A DNA stretch of 64,000 nt, from the NCBI GenBank assembly GCA_019096065.1, contig JAGUCH010000004.1, forward strand, positions 4,712,001 to 4,776,000, in the 5' to 3' direction. The notes beneath the pieces were generated by a model. The model was given only the letters and a program-made list of their open reading frames with translations. It did not search any database and was not told where the DNA came from. This document shows, piece by piece, positions 57,217-64,000 of the stretch. The DNA comes from Paracyclopina nana. Its lineage: Eukaryota > Arthropoda > Copepoda > Cyclopoida > Cyclopettidae. A program made the position numbers and the translations under genes. Position 1 is the first letter of the stretch; every line of letters begins with the position of its first letter.

Positions 57217-59127
57217 CTACTAGTACGATTTATGCTGTTACACCACATTTGTGAGCAAACCAGCAGCAGCAGTGCAAATTGCTTGGGTAGCCATTATAGG
57301 TATCGATAGTTTAGAAAGTTGAAGCTGAGGCCATTTCTCGGGGATTTGGGCTGCAATTTTCTCTGATGATGAGGCCATTAAGAGGCAAAATTTGCTGGCT
57401 AGATAACATCACAAAAAGTTTCCCTATGATAATGAGAGCCCGGCTGAAAATACCAGGTAGCTTTAATATGCTGTGGTAGTACGAGTTCCAAGAAAAAAGG
57501 GGTCGTCGACTGGTGCATTTTGAGCCACAGTTGTCTCGCGTAATTGAGAGCAAAATTTTACATTATTTGGCCATGGGCCATCAAGTAGCAGCCCTAGGTT
57601 GTTATTACAAGACTTGAGCACGCAAGATCAAAAGTTGCAAAAAGTCTCTGCCTTTTCCACGAAAAAATATGCAAACCATCACTTATTTGGATGAATATTA
57701 GCAGCAATTTTAAAAAGTTTTACAAAGTGCAGTTTTTGTACGCGGCCCCAGTGTGGAAAAACATCGGGTTTAGTCATAGGGTTACTTGATGACTTCCGTG
57801 CCATGATTATACCACCGCCGACCTAACCTAGCCCAGTGGTGTAAAAGTATTGCGATTTTGAGGCAATCTCTCCATTGCAATGCTGGAGCTGGCAGGCGTG
57901 AAATGATTATCGAATCCCTGATGACTTGGCAAGAAGATGACAAAGTACTCCAGGGGGTTTAAAACCAAACATTATCTCAAATTGATACTACCACTCAAAT
58001 GAATGCTCGCAGAATCTGTCGAATTTTCGTGATGAAATCTTATTCATTGAATTTATGGCCGGTCACTCTGGAAATTTCGGCAGTGAATGAGCTGGCATTT
58101 TTTCCCCTACATGAGAAAAGGAGGCGTTAAAATATCGGCTTCATTCTTTCAGGACATGAAATTGCTACCCATAAATCACAACCCATATGAACAATCTACT
58201 TACCCAGTCCAATTCCACGGTATAATCAGAGAAGGGAAATGGAATGAAAAATCAGACGCTTCGACTTCTCTGGTGGGAGAAATTGATGATGAATTGGACT
58301 CCTCACGGCAGTAGAACCACAGGGTACATAAATTCATGCACTTCCATGATTCGATCTCGGAATGTTACCTTTCATTCAGTAAAGAAAATTAAAAAAGGGG
58401 AAATATGAAAACTGAGAAAATAATCTGGAGAGTCTGGCCTACTCAAGTAGCTCTAGAGTCAAAGACTCAAAGCAGACAGCAATGACTAGAAAATTCATTT
58501 TTGCCAAAAAATGCTTTAAAAAGCCAAAATAGACCCATTAGACTGGAAAGTCTGGTTGATTGATTTGAATTCTGTCTCAGAGTGATCAGTGAATTTCGGT
58601 GGGTTGTAGCCAGATTTCTTCTCTAAACAGTTTCTAAAGTAAAGTTAGCTAGCCATTCTTGCAAACTTAATTTTTTCTGCTTTTATGGCTATTCGGCCCA
58701 AATTTTAGCAGCCACACTTGGGTCAAAAAATGTTACTTTGGCTGTTAATAGCCACATCTGGTCACCCGGAAATTAATTTGCTGTCTTTCTTGTTTGTTTA
58801 GCCGATAAGTATAATTTAAGGCAAATAAATTCCTATGTAAGGGATTTTTCGTCATCTGAAATGAAAAAAGTTATGTTCCACTCGATTGTCTTTTTTTCAA
58901 TTTAATAGATTTTGTAGAAATATTCCAGAAAAAAAAATAAAAAATGAAAAGTCATGTGTGTTGGCTCATGTTAACACCTTGGGCTTACTTACTGCATGTC
59001 ATTAAACTCGTGACGCAACATCTCTGGCTTCTCTGCAAGACGCTAATCGTAAACAAACAATTTTTTGAGCGTCGTGCGAATAAAAATTTAGCGAAATCAA
59101 CGGGTGCAATTCCATCAATGGAAAAGC
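57217..59127. other. Intergenic region right of element 2
   Basis: AT-rich. A 75-codon plus-strand frame at 58087-58314 has no motifs or splice support and is not called. Nothing else was recognised. Confidence 0.45.
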
Positions 59128-59536
59128 ATGGATTCGGTGAGATGATTAGCAGCATAGTCTAGATTTATCGAATCACAGTGTTCTTTTTCAATTGTAGGGG
59201 TTCAAAGTGCCACAAGCCCCCCCAAATCGCAAAGGAAATTTTGAAAGCCCAGACGATGATCAGACTTCTGTGGTATTTGTCGAAAAATTGATGTCAGCAT
59301 TTGAGAGCATGAAATCAGACTCCGTCAAAATGTCCAACTCATATGAGCCTCTCATAAGCGCTGCCAAACAAGATCTAATTTCGACGAAAGCGGTGGCTGC
59401 AGAGTTCCTAGAGTATGGAAATGAGTTAAACAAGAAGAGAGAATTGCTTGCTGCGAGAGTGCAAAACATGACCTCTCTGTTAGGCTTTTATTCATCCTCC
59501 AACAAAAATGAGCATGGTGATGGAAGTAAAAATTAG
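59128..59536 (+). CDS. Small coiled-coil protein, 2 exons, unassigned
   Basis: I propose a nine-base first coding exon (59128-59136, MDS) with donor TCG|GTGAGA and a second exon 59198-59536 after acceptor ATTGTAG, joined in phase 0. The product is about 115 residues, soluble, with an N-terminal Pro/Asn-rich part and a helical, probably coiled-coil stretch (VEKLMSAFESMKSDSVKM, LEYGNELNKKRELLAARV), ending in a polar tail. Size and shape resemble subunits of small coiled-coil complexes (BLOC-1, BORC, kinetochore or Mediator types), but no family signature is certain. The start exon is a guess; an upstream first exon is possible. Confidence 0.45.
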
Positions 59537-60482
59537 CGGTATTCAGCGCAACATCTACACACAGAAATGGCGCAACCTTCATATAACATTTATATGGGCC
59601 TCCGTTCGGTATTGATTATGGCATACATTGAACTAGTATAAAAGGAAAACAAATTATTTTGCCATGCAATAATAGGCAAGCAGCTGATTTTCAGAAACAT
59701 ATTGAAGGTAGGCAGTGACTCATGCCTGCAAAATCACGATATTCTCAATATACTGGTTATATGAAAATCCTGTTGCTCTGTCTCAAATCATCAGCTCCTG
59801 AGGTAAGTGTATAAAAATTTACTATGGTATTTACAAAATGCATTTTCATGACATGGTGCATGGTATTTTCCTGAACCATTTCCCATATTATTTATTAAGA
59901 ACTATTGATAAAACTTGACCACCAAAGAGTGGTACCACCTGCTCTACACTGAATCCAATACTCATGAGCTACTATAGCAATCTTGCATTGCATGGCAAAA
60001 AAGCATGTGCATCGAGTTTTGATAGCAATTTTGTGGCAGAAAGGGCCGGGAAGCCTATGCCGCACTTGTGCATGACGGTATACAAAGATAGCGCCTTGTC
60101 CTTATCTGTCAATCGCATGCTTGGAAGCTTTGTCTTGAGAATTCTTTTGATACAAGCATGCTCTATTTGTTAGTTCTTTTTGATGTTGGCCACTAGCTGG
60201 CTTCCCTAACAACAGATGAAGAGTCTCTCTCTCTCTGAATAGTTAGGTTATAAAATGTTCTCTCTTAGGCTGAAAGGCCTTGTGTTCTGTACATTCCAGA
60301 AAAGGAAAGGGGCCACGTCGTTGCGTTGGAGAGAGCAGCAGTAGTCGTAACAGCTGAGCTTCGATCTGCCTTCAGTCAACCTCTGTTGTGGACAGGATAG
60401 CATATCTGACGGCCTTCTTCTTATCAGTATTTCAATTCTGATCACAGGCTACACCCATTGATACTATGGCAGCTGCGCAAAC
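59537..60482 (+). other. Region between the small gene and ceramide kinase
   Basis: No coding segment was recognised. CTGATCACAG at 60439-60448 could be a splice acceptor for a 5' UTR exon of the next gene. Confidence 0.4.
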
Positions 60483-60486
60483 ATGA
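60466..60486 (+). promoter_or_regulatory. Six-codon upstream ORF overlapping the ceramide kinase start
   Basis: ATG GCA GCT GCG CAA ACA TGA (MAAAQT). Its TGA overlaps the main ATG as ATGA (60483-60486), so initiation at the uORF would terminate exactly at the main start. Confidence 0.5.
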
Positions 60487-62136
60487 TTGACACCGAAGAC
60501 TCGGAAGCAGTGTTCTGCATCGAGGCCAAAAGTTGGGGAGTTGGAAAAAGTAGTAAGATAAGGTTGACAACAGAAGAAACAGTTGTCATTGAAAACCCTC
60601 CCGGAGGCAGGTGTGGATTTGCGGCCAAGAAGCCTTTGATCATTCCCTTCGACCTTCTTTTGGCAGTATACACTAAGTTTGGGGACCTCTTGCATAACCG
60701 ACGAAGAGTTTTCGACAATGCCTCTGACATAAAGGTAAAATCTATTTGTACTTTATCGATTTATACTAAGCTAATTGCAACTCGTTTTTTAGCTACCCAC
60801 TGATTACATTTCGACTGTGTGTGGAGACAACCTCGTGCTGAAATACGTTCGTAAAAATGGCAATGTTTGGTCAGTGAAGTCGATTAAGCTCCAACATGAA
60901 AGCTACGACGTGATTGCTAAATGGCGTTGCAAGTTCGAAGCCATCTTGAAAGTCGTGAGGCAACGATGCAACCGTCCTCGAAAGCTGTTAGCGTTTGTGA
61001 ATCCTTATGGGGGCAAAGGAGAAGCAGTGCGTCTCAACTCATCCATAGTCCAGCCCCTCTTTGCCACCTGCCATGTTGATTGCGAAGTTGTCATCACCGA
61101 GAGGGCCAATCATGCAAGGGACTCGTTATTAACGCGTGACTTGAAGGATTTCGATGGGGTCATTTGCGTCGGAGGGGACGGCATGTTTGGCGAGATCTTT
61201 AATGGCCTCTTGTCAAAGTCAGTCATGGACAGCAGGAGCGTTGACATGTACAACATGTCAGAGGCATCAAATTGGCTCTCTCAAAATCCCATGCCAAAGC
61301 CTCCAATTCGGGTTGGAGTCATTCCTGGAGGCAGCACGGACGCAGTTGCTATGAGCATTCATGGGACCAACGATGTCATTACTGCCACGCTCCATATCAT
61401 ACTTGGAGATCATCTTGATGTCGATGTGACGAGTGTATGCAGTGGCGGCATCTTTCAACGGTTCTCCATGGCTATGGTCTCATACGGGTATTTTGGTGAC
61501 CTCATGAAGCGCTCCGAGCGTTATCGCTGGCTCGGGCCCAAAAGATATGACATATCCGGAGTTCGCACTTTTCTTGGCAATAAGGGATACGAGGGTACCA
61601 TATCTTATGTCGAGACACCGAGAATGCAAGCTCTCGATCAGGCGCATGATCACTGTGCTGTGGATTGCTCCACCTGCTTGGGTGCCAAAGAGGCTGTTGA
61701 GTCTGAGAGGGGCAGCTTGAATTCCAAGGTGTTGAAAGGGAAATTTTCGGTCATCACCGGGGCCTGCACAAAATGCGCCTCGAGATTCACGCCTGGAGGG
61801 CTCAGTCCTAGTGCTCACCTTGGTGATGGATTGGCTGATCTCATATTAGTGTCCAAAACGTCCCGATTTAATTATTTGCGTTACCTATATCGCACAGCAT
61901 GCATCAGAACGAACGCATTTGATTTGCCTTTTGTGGAACGGATCAAAATCAGAGAGTTCAGTTTCACTCCGGAAGCACAAGGAAACCATGATGATGATGG
62001 TGGCGGTGCAAGCTTCCTCCGCAAGAAGACAAGTGTATGGAATTGTGATGGGGAACTTTTGCTGAATCCTGAGATCAGTGTCAAAGTTCATTGTCAGATT
62101 TTGCCGGTGTTTGCCAGGGGACCGGAACTCCTATGA
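60483..62136 (+). CDS. CERK: Ceramide kinase, 2 exons
   Basis: This enzyme phosphorylates ceramide to ceramide-1-phosphate at Golgi and plasma membranes. Exons 60483-60734 and 60793-62136 give 531 residues, against 537 in human CERK. A PH-like N-terminal region (about 1-150) leads into the diacylglycerol-kinase-like catalytic domain: nucleotide-binding FVNPYGGKGEAV, then CVGGDGMFGEIFNGLL with the catalytic Asp, then VIPGGSTDAVA. The CERK-specific CxxxCxxC motif, needed for activity in the human enzyme, is present as CAVDCSTC. LSPSAHLGDGLADLILV and WNCDGE complete the family pattern, and the C terminus ends FARGPELL. An intron of 58 nt has clear borders. A poly(A) signal is at 62491. Confidence 0.96.
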
Positions 62137-64000
62137 TTTCTCAAAGTAATTTTTTTTTCGCATTTTTTGCCTTAAAAATGACCTTCTTTTAATTTACCGG
62201 ATGTCAAACTTCCTCTTTTCGGCACATTTTCCAGCAAGGATATTGAGAGACATACGTTTCGTGTCGACCTAAATTTGGTTCATTTTGAAGGTTGCGACTC
62301 TGGAGTTCATAGTCATAGTCTAGTTGTCATGAGTTTCCTAAGTATGTTGTCTTGCGCGCACACAGCAGCAGCATTGTAGTCGCTCATGTGACCATGGCGA
62401 CACCATCTGTTCCATTGTGGATTGAATGCACCTTGAGCTGGCAGTCAATCAGAGTTTATTAAGTTTTTAGTCATCTGAGTAAACGTTTTCAATAAATGAC
62501 ATCATTATTAGCTACTGCTAAAAACTTGACATTTTATAGCTAAAATTGACGCAAAAAAATTCCTAGCCTTGAATAAAGTCAATTGCTCAGCCTAATTGAT
62601 GGTAATTTTTGTCTTGGTTTCCCACTTGGCCTAATGACTGATGGGAGTCATCTATATGAATGAAAAACATAATGGAAAACATGACACTGAGAGTGGCAAT
62701 TCTCGTATGGACGTGGTTGTAGTTTTGTGGGAAAACCGGTGCATGGTATCCAAATAATGATAACAATTCCTCGGTCGCTTAACGTGCAGATAACTGTTTT
62801 CTTCACCATTTGCAAATAGACCAATTGTACTGCATTTTTCCCTATCACCAGAAATTCTTACGAGGAGCATAAAAAGCTAATCTTTGGGAAAGTATCTGTG
62901 CAGGAGAACAAAGCCGCTACCTACTTTATTATCCCACCCTAAATGGAGCTGGTGATAAAAATCAGGGGGGAAATTCCAGCATCAATCTAATTAGGATGTT
63001 GCAAAACATATGACACACATTTTTGGAACGTAAAGCATTCTGACAATAACCTCATTCACTCTCTCTTGTATGAAATCCGGACTAAATGCTATAAAGCAAC
63101 ATGGGTAGCAGCGCGTGAAGGCATTTCCTGAAAAAGGACTTTTAGTGCCTTTACTAGATGTGACATTTGATATGTTCATTCCCATTTTGGGACATGCTAT
63201 GTGCTACTGTGTTAAGGTTTTGACCTGATGCAATTAGCCTTGCCAAGCAAAACCTTCACTGCAAAATAGCTCAAATGCATTTCATCTAATAAAGTTTGGG
63301 GAGGGGTCGCGCATGATTGTCATTTTATGGGCCTACCTATAATGGACTCGGCCTGGAACAAAACCAGGCATCCGGTCCATATTTTTTTATCCCGAACTGC
63401 CAGCATATACCAGTCGCATTAGATACGCGTAATTTTCTGCGTCGTTTTTTGTCGCTATTATAATATCAAATCCTTTTATGCACATTCGCTCCGCGTACTT
63501 CCTAGTAGATATGGCTTCACTCTCACTTGGACTTGGAAAGTGATCGACCTTATAATGTGTTGAAACTGGTTCTGCCCCCAAAATGTCCGATTCTACTTTC
63601 AATTTGAGGAAACGATGGCAAGGTAACCAATTATTGCATTTTTGCCATTTAGGCATACGCAACTTAAAATTGAAGGAAGTTTAGCCTTTCGTCGCGATAG
63701 CGGAAGACTCGAGTGACATTTCATTAATGTGCTCTCATATCTGCAAAAGTTCAAAAAGCTGTAGTAAGCAATTCTGTATTTTTCATAGAAAAGTGCTATT
63801 AAGCAAGCAAAAATGTGATAGGCTGTAATTTCATGTACAACTGTCATCGATCAGCCAAAAAGGTTTGTCAAGATATGCCTTTCGCAATATGTGATACTAC
63901 CTTACTTTGATGATAATTTGTGAGCGCGCGTGAGTGAGAATTTTCTCAGGCCATAAAAAGGGTCTCCCTTTTTTATTCAGGTAAATGTTTTCAAACCTTG
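62137..64000. other. Region right of ceramide kinase
   Basis: Contains the 3' UTR of ceramide kinase. On the minus strand, 63387-63662 reads an open frame ending IIIATKNDAENYAYLMRLVY that has a protein-like composition and could be a last exon of a gene outside the window, but I cannot name it or confirm a splice acceptor. The rest shows nothing recognisable. Confidence 0.35.
62491..62496 (+). terminator. Poly(A) signal of ceramide kinase
   Basis: AATAAA about 355 nt after the stop codon. Confidence 0.5.

Noticed and set aside
58087..58314. 75-codon plus-strand ORF between element 2 and the small coiled-coil gene
   Set aside because: Short, no motifs, and no splice sites giving a longer product.

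Overview
The window is nuclear DNA of an animal. It carries intron-bearing genes with GT-AG junctions and mostly short introns (about 40-250 nt), in AT-rich flanks that are visibly less GC-rich than the second retroelement. The gene set fits an invertebrate: a DEG/ENaC channel, an ionotropic glutamate receptor without an amino-terminal domain, a digestive carboxypeptidase, a peptide precursor and BEL/Pao retrotransposons. Ecdysozoa, probably an arthropod, is my first guess. The peptide precursor resembles molluscan and annelid myomodulins, so I do not exclude a lophotrochozoan and do not name a species.

Layout, left to right: non-coding sequence (1-3050); a multi-exon minus-strand gene for a secreted kelch-like protein (3051-6750); a five-exon globin with an N-myristoylation signal (7827-20314, plus), whose second intron holds a complete minus-strand BEL/Pao-type element (12043-18869); an M14 carboxypeptidase (20533-22180, plus); a DEG/ENaC channel subunit (23726-26146, plus); a two-exon, myomodulin-like peptide precursor (26281-27151, minus); an eight-exon glutamate receptor (27334-29441, minus); importin alpha (31372-33794, plus); ATAD3 (34499-36381, plus); LIX1/lowfat (36828-41833, plus); a 14.55 kb BEL/Pao element (42661-57212, minus); a small coiled-coil gene (59128-59536, plus); ceramide kinase (60483-62136, plus); and non-coding sequence to the end.

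The host genes do not form a pathway. They are ordinary neighbours in a metazoan genome: transport (importin), mitochondrial membrane organisation (ATAD3), planar polarity or growth (LIX1), sphingolipid signalling (CERK), neuronal signalling (channel, receptor, peptide) and digestion.

The most unusual material is in the retroelements and the peptide gene. The larger element has two near-identical 618 bp LTRs and a primer-binding site complementary to tRNA-Lys(CUU). Its 515-codon first ORF is separated from the gag-pol frame by a single in-frame UGA. A third ORF of up to 1461 codons follows integrase and joins pol through a UAAUG stop-start overlap. That third ORF is not an envelope: it has an acidic low-complexity N-terminal half, a central globular domain and three C-terminal zinc-knuckle-like motifs. 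The smaller element also has a large ORF after integrase, with a PPPY motif and no membrane segment, and its gag runs directly into RT in another frame with no visible nucleocapsid or protease. Exon boundaries were read by eye from phase and splice consensus; the ones I could not settle are stated.
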